A stretch of 22,583 nt of DNA from a virus. The notes beneath the pieces are model-generated. The model saw only the letters and a list, made by a program, of their open reading frames with translations. It was not told the origin of the DNA and ran no database searches. Positions 1-6,664 of the stretch are shown here, in pieces; position 1 is the first letter of the stretch, and each line of letters begins with the position of its first letter. The stretch is from positions 1 to 22,583 of IMG/VR virus record IMGVR_UViG_3300028228_000032; one strand, written 5' to 3'. The position numbers and the translations under genes are program-made.

Positions 1-158
1 GTTTGACCTGCGCTGCGCGATCTTTGTCGATGGCGTCGAGCCGATTAAACAGCGTGACCCATACGTTCCTCGACCCGCGCAAGTGAAACGATAGCTTCCC
101 CCATTTGATCAAGTTTGGCTTCAATTCTAGCTAAGCGCGCGTCGTCAGGCATTTGCAT
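1..158 (-). CDS. Partial coiled-coil protein, duplicate of a neighbouring N terminus
   Basis: The window edge cuts this gene; only its start is present. From ATG at 158 it reads MQMPDDARLARIEAKLDQMG and continues with a run of charged and heptad-like residues (LARVEERMVTLFNRLDAID), so it should be a short coiled coil. One extra C in CCC at 58-60 breaks the frame; removing it restores a reading frame to the edge (DAIDKDRAAQVK). The first 40 or so residues are nearly identical to those of the gene at 1236-1574, and the DNA is also very similar, so the two are recent duplicates. Small coiled-coil proteins of this kind sit near lysis genes in many phages (XhlA- or holin-associated type), but nothing seen here proves that role. 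The 36 bases before it (159-194) hold only the spacer to the gene at 195-518. Confidence 0.6.
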
Positions 159-194
159 ATCTCACATAGTTGAGTAAAACTTTATTCTCGGACT

Positions 195-518
195 TCACGC
201 AATATCGCTAATGATTTCGACGCGGATATATCCGTTGTTTGGGAATGTCTCAATACTGGCGTCAGCATAAGTCACCTCAAATTCAGCTTGATAAGATCCG
301 ATGGCGTCAGTGTCCGCACCAACCCAATCATATCGGACAATCCCGTCAAGCGCCGTGACGATTGTGGCCGCCGCGTCAACCTTAATGACCCTTGAGCTGA
401 TCGGCCACATATGAAACCGAACAGAAGCCGCCGTGATGTCTATCGCGACCCCGCTTGCATCTTGCAACGTGGCCAGCATGGCTGGGCTTGTATCGTTTCG
501 CTTGATATAAAAGGTCAT
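195..518 (-). CDS. BppU-like baseplate/tail protein
   Basis: A 107-residue protein with an all-beta pattern: N-terminal MTFYIKRNDTSP, then DASGVAIDITAASVRFHMW, a GIVRYDWVGADTDAIGSYQAEF segment and a C-terminal ETFPNNGYIRVEI strand. The order of elements (linear ligand-free strand, D-[IL]-T-GA-like motif, RYDW, G-Y-AEFEV, FPNNGYI) matches the N-terminal sandwich domain of BppU (baseplate upper protein, Pfam BppU_N) that many phages use to attach fibres or enzymes to the tail tip. Here the domain stands alone, close to the usual size of the isolated domain. The start codon follows the TAA of the preceding gene directly (tta at 519-521, cat at 516-518), so translation is probably coupled. Role at the tail tip is inferred from family and position. 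Confidence 0.75.
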   Translation of the reverse strand: MTFYIKRNDTSPAMLATLQDASGVAIDITAASVRFHMWPISSRVIKVDAAATIVTALDGIVRYDWVGADTDAIGSYQAEFEVTYADASIETFPNNGYIRVEIISDIA

Positions 519-1232
519 TTATGCAGCCTCATTTGATTCAGACACTGACAGAATACACGCATTTTCGCCGATAGTCACCACTGCGAAGTTGTTTGATGGA
601 TCGGAAACGTGGACTGCCCGCCGCCTGCTGGGGTTGATGGTCAGACTGCCCACAAATGGGACGCCCGTGACGATGCTATCACTGAGCAGATAAGTGGTAA
701 CAGTTGACTGAGCAATAATAGGATGACCAGTCGTTATGCTTTCCGGCATAAGAACGTGGCTTTGGTTTACGGCACCATCAGAAGCGGTAGGCTCACCCGT
801 AGTGATGCCTTCACCACCCAGAACAAGGTTCTCAATCAGAACAGCGATTGACGCTGTAGGAGGCGCTGTGGCGATATTGGCAGCAACAAAGGTTTGGCCT
901 TGGACAAAGGCTGATGCCGAAGCTGTAGGACGGCCCGTGGCGATTTCGGAAAGAAGCAATGCGTGATCTTGGGTAAACGTCGCAATGCCGATCCTCGGTG
1001 AACCCGCCGTGATGGGATCGGAGTTGAGCGTTTCCCGTTCTGACATTGTAATGCCAGCAACCGAAGGCGGACCCGTGGTAATGTCGCTCGCAATTATGGA
1101 ATGTTGTTGGCCAATAGACGAAGCGGATATGACAGGCTGGCCCGTTGCTATGCTGTCGGCGCTGATTAAATATACAACATCAGCCCCATCATCTCCGAGA
1201 GGCGCAGAGGCGAGAGGGGAAAATCCTAGCAT
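519..1232 (-). CDS. TGxP tandem-repeat tail protein
   Basis: A 237-residue protein built mostly of eight degenerate repeats of 22-24 residues between residues 21 and 203. Each has the core (D/E)-x-I-(A/T)-T-(G/A)-x-P followed by a beta-type stretch and often Q-x-H before the next unit (for example SIATGQPVISASSIGQQ and ITTGHPIIAQSTV). The last 30 residues (RRRAVHVSDPSNNFAVV and following) are a separate capping segment. Repeats of this kind occur in tail proteins of alphaproteobacterial prophages and suggest a rod or beta-solenoid stalk. The start ATG at 1232 has a GGAG six bases upstream inside the end of the preceding gene. It lies between a tail-chaperone-like gene and the BppU-like gene, so a structural role at the tail tip is likely; the exact function is unknown. 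Confidence 0.75.
   Translation of the reverse strand: MLGFSPLASAPLGDDGADVVYLISADSIATGQPVISASSIGQQHSIIASDITTGPPSVAGITMSERETLNSDPITAGSPRIGIATFTQDHALLLSEIATGRPTASASAFVQGQTFVAANIATAPPTASIAVLIENLVLGGEGITTGEPTASDGAVNQSHVLMPESITTGHPIIAQSTVTTYLLSDSIVTGVPFVGSLTINPSRRRAVHVSDPSNNFAVVTIGENACILSVSESNEAA
624..1172 (-). repeat. Eight tandem protein-coding repeats (22-24 codons each)
   Basis: Residues 21-203 of the TGxP protein. The units are diverged at the DNA level but the amino-acid core I-x-TG-x-P recurs at near-constant spacing; unit 3 has TAGSP and unit 5 has TAPP in place of TGxP, which shows independent drift. Confidence 0.75.
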
Positions 1233-1235
1233 GAC

Positions 1236-1574
1236 TTACTCCGGTTTGATGGGCCAAATTATACTGTGTGGAAATTCCGTTTGCTGCGGCACATCACGAA
1301 GCGCCTGACGATAGCCTGTCATAGCAGTGGACATGACTATATCAGAGCTGCCTGCCCAGTCGGTTTGATAAAGCAGATCGTCACGAAACATTCGCGCATT
1401 GCGGATAAGATCTTCGATAGGCCGAGGCACGTCGGGCAGGTCTTCGTCGATGGCGTCGAGCCGATTAAACAGCGTGACCATACGTTCCTCGACACGCGCA
1501 AGCGAAACGATAGCTTCCCCCATTTGGTCGAGCTTGGCTTCAATTCTTGCGAGTCTTGCATCGTCCTGCATCAT
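1236..1574 (-). CDS. Coiled coil fused to phage tail assembly chaperone domain
   Basis: A 112-residue protein with two parts. Residues 1-44 form a coiled coil (ARLARIEAKLDQMGEAIVSL, RMVTLFNRLDAID) shared almost exactly with the partial gene at 1-158. Residues 55-112 contain the pattern R-x-x-R-D-D-L-L-x-x-T-D-W, YRQALRDVPQQ and FPHSIIWPIKP. That pattern is typical of the Phage_tail_APC family (Pfam PF16778), which is associated with tail-fibre or tail assembly. Similarity to the neighbour stops abruptly after DAID, about residue 44. The start overlaps the TGA of the preceding gene as ATGA (1571-1574), so translation is probably coupled. Two start codons follow each other (1574 and 1571); either is possible. 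The assembly-chaperone role is inferred from the C-terminal domain; the coiled coil may allow pairing with the product of the duplicate gene. Confidence 0.75.
   Translation of the reverse strand: MMQDDARLARIEAKLDQMGEAIVSLARVEERMVTLFNRLDAIDEDLPDVPRPIEDLIRNARMFRDDLLYQTDWAGSSDIVMSTAMTGYRQALRDVPQQTEFPHSIIWPIKPE
1446..1574 (-). repeat. Duplicated N-terminal coding segment (copy 2; copy 1 at about 27-158)
   Basis: Direct repeat of about 130 bases with the segment at roughly 27-158. Long exact stretches run from the codons for MGEAIVS to those for RLDAID. Most differences are synonymous third-position changes near the start codons, plus one extra C in copy 1 at 58-60. Similarity ends at the codons for DAID. 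Confidence 0.85.
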
Positions 1575-2155
1575 GCTGCCCTTAACCTTTGGATGATATT
1601 TTGAAAGAGTATTGCATGGTCAATGTCAAATCTGATAATCCACCACGGCGGGGGGGTGTTCTCCAAGATGAACTGCGCGTCCTCACGTTCAGCCTCGTCA
1701 GTCACGATCAAAGGGTTGGTCACTGTGGCTGTCGTTGCTACACCCTCATCGTCGTAGGTGGTTTGCTCAACTGTGGCCTCAAGAGCTTCAATAAACGTCT
1801 GCACCACGACCTCGTGCATTACGTCAGCATACTCCCCAGTTTCCTCGTTATATAACTTTTCGCCTGTAGGCTGTTGCTCTGTTATCTCTGGACGACCATC
1901 GGCTAAGATGTATTTCGCCAGACGTGAGGTAGCTTTTCGGTATTCACCCATTTGATAGTTAAACGTATTGTTCACAGTGTTGACGTCATGGTTGTTTGAG
2001 AACGTCAACATAAAAGCATCAAACACACCGTCACATTTCCGAATAGACTGCTCACGGGCTTGGCTTGTCCAACTGCGGTTTATGTACGACTGCGCCCTGT
2101 TCTCAAGCTGTGCAGATGTCAGAGGCGCGTCACCTTTGGTTACAAATATACTCAT
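1571..2155 (-). CDS. Unknown tail-region protein
   Basis: A 194-residue protein of no family I recognise. It starts MSIFVTKGDAPLTSAQLENR and the first half is mainly helical and charged. The middle has QPTGEKLYNEETGEYADVMH. The C-terminal third has TNPLIVTDEAEREDAQFILE followed by an aromatic stretch PPPWWIIRFDIDHAI; the segment NPL-I-x-DE-xER-x-AQ recalls the end of some tail-fibre accessory proteins. No signal peptide and no convincing membrane segment are visible. It overlaps both neighbours by ATGA (1571-1574 and 2152-2155), so it belongs to the fibre operon and is probably a structural or chaperone protein for the fibres; this is inference from context only. Confidence 0.7.
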   Translation of the reverse strand: MSIFVTKGDAPLTSAQLENRAQSYINRSWTSQAREQSIRKCDGVFDAFMLTFSNNHDVNTVNNTFNYQMGEYRKATSRLAKYILADGRPEITEQQPTGEKLYNEETGEYADVMHEVVVQTFIEALEATVEQTTYDDEGVATTATVTNPLIVTDEAEREDAQFILENTPPPWWIIRFDIDHAILFQNIIQRLRAA

Positions 2156-2808
2156 ACTTTCACCGCCTTAATTCTTGTTCGGGTTAGAACTCCAGGGGCC
2201 ACTGTGGGCTTGATCCAAGTTCTGAAACCGTCCGTGTCAATTATGTAATCATCGCCCGCGCCTTCATCCACAAGCAGCCCGTCAATAAAGACTTCTTGAG
2301 GGTACCATCCGTTTGGTAGTACGTGAATAATGTCTGTGCCGTCTGTTTGGTAAGTTGATACGTTGTCAAACGATAGGTTAGTGGCCGAGTTCCGTGCCTG
2401 AGCTTCAATTGTTGACTCTGTAGTTGTTGCGACAAAAGAACCAGATACCACACCTGTAGAAGTTTTAGCGTCCGTGATCAGGATAAATCCCAGCATCGGA
2501 CCTAACAATCATCCTAACTCCGCCATCAGTGTAATCATTTACGTCAAAGGAGCCTAAGTAAGTTTTCCCAACTTCAGTTGCGAACTTGGTTGATGTGATA
2601 GACGAGTTGACAGGAGCATTTGTAGCGACTGCTTACCCCCCGTTATTGTCCATCCAGTCCCCTTAGTCCAACCAGTATCACTAGCAAAATCTCCATTAGT
2701 CACAAGGTTGTCGAACCTAAAAACCTCCTCTTGGTATCCACCCTGATCTCTCAGGGAAGCCAATGTTTCCCGAAGGTTAATCGCTGGTTTTGTTATCAGT
2801 ACGGTCAT
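2152..2808 (-). CDS. Carbohydrate-binding-like tail protein, frame broken twice
   Basis: Reconstructed gene of about 219 codons. It starts MTVLITKPAINLRETLASLR at ATG 2808, chosen because GGAAGGATAAG lies just upstream inside the end of the preceding gene. A beta-sandwich domain follows (FDNLVTNGDFASDTGW, then KTYLGSFDV and NLSFDNVSTYQ), similar to the LVTNGDF...GW domains of family-4/9/22-type carbohydrate-binding modules. A second part (FIDGLLVDEGAGDDYIIDTD and following) looks like a C-terminal beta cap. The open pieces are 2554-2808 and 2152-2508. One missing A at 2633-2634 and one extra G at 2489-2491 explain both breaks, and the domain reads continuously once they are corrected. It probably binds surface glycans together with the large fibre encoded just upstream, which carries a related domain. 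Confidence 0.65.
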
Positions 2809-2812
2809 ACTC

Positions 2813-5488
2813 TTATCCTTCCACAATCATGTCGTCGCTTGCTGCTATCGCCACCGCAACCGCTGTTGTTGTATTTGAAACTCGCTGCAAGCCTGAGAAT
2901 GTTGACCGCCCTGCTGATGTACCGACGTGCAGTAGGTCAGTTACATCGTCGTGTGCTAGGGCTGTCACTGCGTCTGACGTGCCATATAATGTGCAAGCTG
3001 CGTTCTCTTGGAACAGTGGTAGTTCATCACGGTAGGACTTAGCGATTTGCTCTGCGCTTGGTGCTGTTGCTGAAACGCGCCAGAGGGCTAGCGTGGCCCC
3101 CGTAGCTGGCGCGGTAAGGCCAAACGAATTACCAAAGAATACGGAGGCCGCTGTGTTACTGATGTTCTCTACATTTGCCACCGAGTACACCAAAACATCA
3201 TTTACGTATAAACACAGAACCCCAGAACGTCTGACGAGGTGTACGCGCTTTAGACCTGTGCTGAAAGGGACACCTGTACCGATAGCCGCTCCGCTAGCAC
3301 TACATGCGACATACCAATTTCCTGTTATGACGAACAAAGCCAATCTGCTGCTTGATACTGCGCCTCTGTCAAAAAAGACTTGAGTACGTACGTCAGACGA
3401 GACCCACCCACACACACTAAAGTCACCTGTACCAAAGTCCAGATCACTATTGTACGGCTGCTCAAGGTAGTTGCTTGAGGAGAACCCTGAGTACGCCATA
3501 AGTTCAGCGCCAGTCGCCACTGCTGTCTTTGTGACTGTGCCGAATGTAGCTAGGCCGTTGGCGTTGACTGATCTGTCTTCGTCGGCAAGGCGGTGGCGAA
3601 CACTGTCAATGATTATGACTTGTACCGCTAAAGATGAAGGACGAATATCAATTCTAGGTGATTGGTTTGTTGCGACATAGGTTATTGTCTGAACACCTGT
3701 TCCAGATGCGTTGTATGTAGTACCACCTGTAATAGCCACATACACATCTCCACCTCCATCGTTAACAACGTCAAAAGACAGCACATATGTTTTACCGACA
3801 ACGTTCGAGGAGCTAAGTGTCTGTACAGTATTACTACCATCTTGGCCATTACGGTCAATTTGTAGCGCACCTGATACGATGGTATACTGCGTAAGCGTTC
3901 CAGCTTTTGTCCAGCCAGTAGGTGGCGTATTACCCGTTGCGCCCGTCCAGTCTTCCCCATTAGTAACCAACTCACTACCAACCAAATCAGTATCATCAGT
4001 TGACGCAAGGAACGCACCTTGGATGTCACCGACCATGTAGCCAGTGGCGTAGTCTGACGCTGTGTAGGCGACCATGCCGTCGCTTGTCTCTCCCGAAAGA
4101 ATAGTTATTCCTTCCGTTGTGCCTACCACGTTGTTGTTTAAGCTAGTTTGGTCTGTCCCGTTAATCGCCATGCTAGACTGAGAAGCGTTGTAAGTGTTAC
4201 GGTTTTGGGCAGTAGAGTTAGTGACATCTGATGTGGGAATGTCAATCACGTCGAGCTGGTCTATTGCCCCTGTATAAAAGCTACCGTAAAGTCTGTTACC
4301 AATCAGGTCGACATAATTAAACGCATACGCTGCAACAGTATAGTCAAACACAGCGCCAGTATCCGTAATAACACTCACACCACCCGCAGTCGCTAGTGCA
4401 ATAGTTGGAACCTGCAAACCTGTAGCTGAATCAATAGGTGCATTGGGCAGCACGGTCATTGCTACGTCGTTGCATAAATTGCTAACTAACCTTGTCCCAC
4501 CAGATACCGCCGTGTTTGTGCCAACGTCATTACGTTGAGAAATATTAACAGGAACTATGAAATTAAAGTTAAACCCAGATCCCGTCAAAACTTCACCGTC
4601 GTCGCTGGTAAACCTAACTATGGTTAAACCTGATGCGGTGGTGCCATTACTTGACATAACTAAAGTGCCGTTAAGAATCTTAACAGAGGACACTGAGCCA
4701 GCGCCCAAACGACAAGGCAAACCTGACCCCCAGCCATTTTGACTGAAAACCATCCACATCGGCAACGTGGGATCATCGCCATCAAAGATCGTAACCTTGT
4801 CGCTTTCAGCAATAATAATAGCAACAGATGGGAACTTACGTGTAGCTCCTCGTGTAGCTGTGTTCAGCGTCTCTTTGTACCATGACGTGCCTTGTGTGCG
4901 ATTGCGCCATGCACCACCGTCCGAGTCTTCGGAAGTCCTGTAGACGAAACCATCAACCATTGTGATGGCCTTAGAGGCTGCGATAGCTGTTAGCTCAACA
5001 TCAGTGAACTTAGGGTCATCAGTTGTAGCCAAGCCTTGGTCTAACGCTTTAACTGAAGCGATATCTGTAAGCTCACTGTCCATTAAGGCACCAGCGGCAG
5101 CGACATTTGCGGCGTCCGTCACATCGGCACTCGCTTCGATCCCGTTCAACTTGGTCTTGTCGCCATTGGCAAAAGCGCCTTCAGATGGTGGCTGTTGTAT
5201 GTCCACGCCAGCGGCAGTGACATAAACCACAGCGTCGCCGGAAAGGCTTAACAGTGAACCTGTGGAGCTTTCATCAAGCGCTCGAGAAAGGGAGGTGCCT
5301 GTTGTCGTGTAGGTTCCTAAACCAATCTCCCAAGCGTCCCCATCCTCAATAATGTATCGGACCACATTGGCATTGGAGACGCCAGCATCAGCGAACGTCT
5401 GATAGCCACTCTCAGCAGCGCCAAGCGTGATTGTACCTGTGCCAGTTGTGGCGGTTGCTACCTTGGCTCTATTTACGAAAGTGACCAT
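2813..5488 (-). CDS. Large tail fibre / receptor-binding protein
   Basis: An 891-residue protein, the longest intact frame in the window. Residues 1-98 form the conserved head seen in many tail fibres (MVTFVNRAKVATATTGTGTI, then WEIGLGTYT and LSRALDESS). Residues 108-160 hold the stalk motif KTKLNGIEASADVTDAANV. Residues about 175-500 form a beta-rich region. Residues 506-635 are a carbohydrate-binding-like domain (ELVTNGEDW, GWTKAG, KTYVLSFDV). Residues 655-815 resemble a LamG/concanavalin fold (YLEQPYNSDLDFGTGDFSV, LYVNDVLVY, TLALWRVSATAPS). The C terminus (ctLYGTSDAVTALAHDD, LLHVGTSAGRSTFSGL) is a short repeat-like cap. These features indicate the main adhesin contacting cell-surface polysaccharide. 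The stop lies five bases before the next start, and the ribosome site of that gene is inside this one. Confidence 0.85.
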   Translation of the reverse strand: MVTFVNRAKVATATTGTGTITLGAAESGYQTFADAGVSNANVVRYIIEDGDAWEIGLGTYTTTGTSLSRALDESSTGSLLSLSGDAVVYVTAAGVDIQQPPSEGAFANGDKTKLNGIEASADVTDAANVAAAGALMDSELTDIASVKALDQGLATTDDPKFTDVELTAIAASKAITMVDGFVYRTSEDSDGGAWRNRTQGTSWYKETLNTATRGATRKFPSVAIIIAESDKVTIFDGDDPTLPMWMVFSQNGWGSGLPCRLGAGSVSSVKILNGTLVMSSNGTTASGLTIVRFTSDDGEVLTGSGFNFNFIVPVNISQRNDVGTNTAVSGGTRLVSNLCNDVAMTVLPNAPIDSATGLQVPTIALATAGGVSVITDTGAVFDYTVAAYAFNYVDLIGNRLYGSFYTGAIDQLDVIDIPTSDVTNSTAQNRNTYNASQSSMAINGTDQTSLNNNVVGTTEGITILSGETSDGMVAYTASDYATGYMVGDIQGAFLASTDDTDLVGSELVTNGEDWTGATGNTPPTGWTKAGTLTQYTIVSGALQIDRNGQDGSNTVQTLSSSNVVGKTYVLSFDVVNDGGGDVYVAITGGTTYNASGTGVQTITYVATNQSPRIDIRPSSLAVQVIIIDSVRHRLADEDRSVNANGLATFGTVTKTAVATGAELMAYSGFSSSNYLEQPYNSDLDFGTGDFSVCGWVSSDVRTQVFFDRGAVSSSRLALFVITGNWYVACSASGAAIGTGVPFSTGLKRVHLVRRSGVLCLYVNDVLVYSVANVENISNTAASVFFGNSFGLTAPATGATLALWRVSATAPSAEQIAKSYRDELPLFQENAACTLYGTSDAVTALAHDDVTDLLHVGTSAGRSTFSGLQRVSNTTTAVAVAIAASDDMIVEG

Positions 5489-5498
5489 TATTTACGCC

Positions 5499-5870
5499 TT
5501 ATGCAGGATCAGGGATGCCGATGGAGACGGAGGACAGCGTGAACGTGTTGCCGTCAGTAACCGCCTGTGAAGCCGTTAATGTGCTGACTGCAAGCAATCT
5601 GGTGTTCACTGTGTCAATAATGGCATAGTGCGTTGCCGTGCCTGTACCAGTGACAGAGCCGTCAGTGATAGCTGTGACAACAACCTCACGTCCGCCGCCA
5701 GAGCGATCTTGCGGTGCGCTGATGGAAAGTGACGTGCTGTCACCTAGAGCATAGGTTGCATTCGCTTCGGTGTAGGTTGTCGCCGCTTGCGAGGTGATGA
5801 CGATTTTGTTTGCCTCTGTATCAAGAACGGTAAGCCCGTTGTCAAAGACGCGATCATTCAGGGTTGCCAT
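5499..5870 (-). CDS. Conserved small beta-rich phage protein
   Basis: A 123-residue protein beginning MATLNDRVFDNGLTVLDTEA, with KIVITSQAATTYTEANATYA, a QDRSGGGREVVV loop and a C terminus GIPDPA. This layout (LND-x-x-DNGL, LDTEA, ITSQ-AT-Y-EA, GGGR, SGT-like repeats, final IPDPA) recurs in tail regions of alphaproteobacterial phages as an unnamed family. The composition (Thr, Ser, Ala, Val, many short strands) suits a trimeric fibre or baseplate adaptor. The ribosome site GGAGG lies seven bases before the ATG. It sits between two fibre genes, so a structural role is inferred; function is not known. Confidence 0.75.
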   Translation of the reverse strand: MATLNDRVFDNGLTVLDTEANKIVITSQAATTYTEANATYALGDSTSLSISAPQDRSGGGREVVVTAITDGSVTGTGTATHYAIIDTVNTRLLAVSTLTASQAVTDGNTFTLSSVSIGIPDPA

Positions 5871-5983
5871 GTCGGCCTCCGTTTGGTTATAATTCCTCGC
5901 ATCCTAGCACAAGTCGGATGAGATTCAAAGGTGGCAGTTCTCGTATTGTCTTTATGTGCAGCCATGTTTGTACTCTTATGGTT
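5871..5983 (-). other. Intergenic gap between two fibre genes
   Basis: The 113 bases hold no supported gene. A 34-codon minus-strand frame starting MAAHKDNTRT has no ribosome site and runs into the next gene. One weak stem (CATCC/GGATG, loop 11) is present, with no T run after it. The GGAGG just before 5870 serves the next gene. Confidence 0.5.
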
Positions 5984-6664
5984 TTACTGCGCGTGCACCG
6001 CGAAGTTGATCGTTGTAGGCTCTACTGCTTGGTTTATGAAGGCAGATCGCAGGTTAATAAGGGATGCGTTTTTAGAGTGTACGGATACGTGGTATCTTGC
6101 GTCAGCATTGGACGTTTCAAATCCCGTAGTTACTGCATAGTGAGAAGACCCCATCCCCGTAGTAAAAGTTACGACGTAAGAACCTTGTGCAGTACGGTTA
6201 ATAGACGCAACATTGTCTGACGCCAAAATGGCACCAGTTGTTGCCGTAAAACTCCCCCAAGCCTTTAATGTAGACGTTGGGACGTTAGCAACTATAGCAG
6301 CTTTAACCTTATCTGGTGACACAAGGCTTTCTGTGGTTGATGTTCCAGCTTCCCAAGAAGCGGTAGCTTGATCCCCCAGAAGGGCCGTCTGTGTACCAGA
6401 GGAATTGACCACCTTAGTGTCATCAAACAGGCTAAATTCGTTTGTAGACTGGTTTAAGTACCCAACACTGATCCAAGCGTCCTTGGCTTCTGAAAGAATC
6501 TTCAAGGTATTGTTGTCTGTGTCATACCAGAACATGTTGGCATAAGTGGTTGTAGGTTCCGTTGCTCCGCTGCTGTTGCTAGCCGCCGCTTGGAACGCGG
6601 AAGTTAAGTCAGCACGAGTTGCAGGGAAGGAATCGTTGTTTATTACGAAGTCGTTTTGCGACAT
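5984..6664 (-). CDS. Tail fibre-like protein
   Basis: A 226-residue protein. The N terminus (DSFPATRADLTSAFQAAASN, TTTYANMFWYDTDNNTLKI, AWISVGYLNQ) is the widespread fibre-head motif in which a helix R-A-D-L-x-x-A-x-Q-A precedes a P-x-TTYA-x-M-W-x-D-T strand. A linker with SLVSPDKVKAAI follows, then a C-terminal beta domain (AWGSFTATTGAI, GSYVVTFTTGM, HYAVTTGF) like those ending many short fibres. The start overlaps the stop of the J-like gene as TAATG at 6662-6666, so translation is probably coupled. It may be a side fibre or a fibre adaptor attached to the tail tip; which of the three receptor-type proteins contacts the host first cannot be told from sequence. Confidence 0.78.
   Translation of the reverse strand: MSQNDFVINNDSFPATRADLTSAFQAAASNSSGATEPTTTYANMFWYDTDNNTLKILSEAKDAWISVGYLNQSTNEFSLFDDTKVVNSSGTQTALLGDQATASWEAGTSTTESLVSPDKVKAAIVANVPTSTLKAWGSFTATTGAILASDNVASINRTAQGSYVVTFTTGMGSSHYAVTTGFETSNADARYHVSVHSKNASLINLRSAFINQAVEPTTINFAVHAQ

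Noticed and set aside
5871-5983. Small 34-codon minus-strand gene between two fibre genes
   Set aside because: No ribosome site, no conserved-looking features, and it runs into the next gene.
5931-6140. Plus-strand frame with a hydrophobic start (MAVLVLSLCAAMFVLLWFYC)
   Set aside because: It lies opposite the 3' end of a good fibre gene, has no ribosome site, and no other plus-strand gene is supported in the window.
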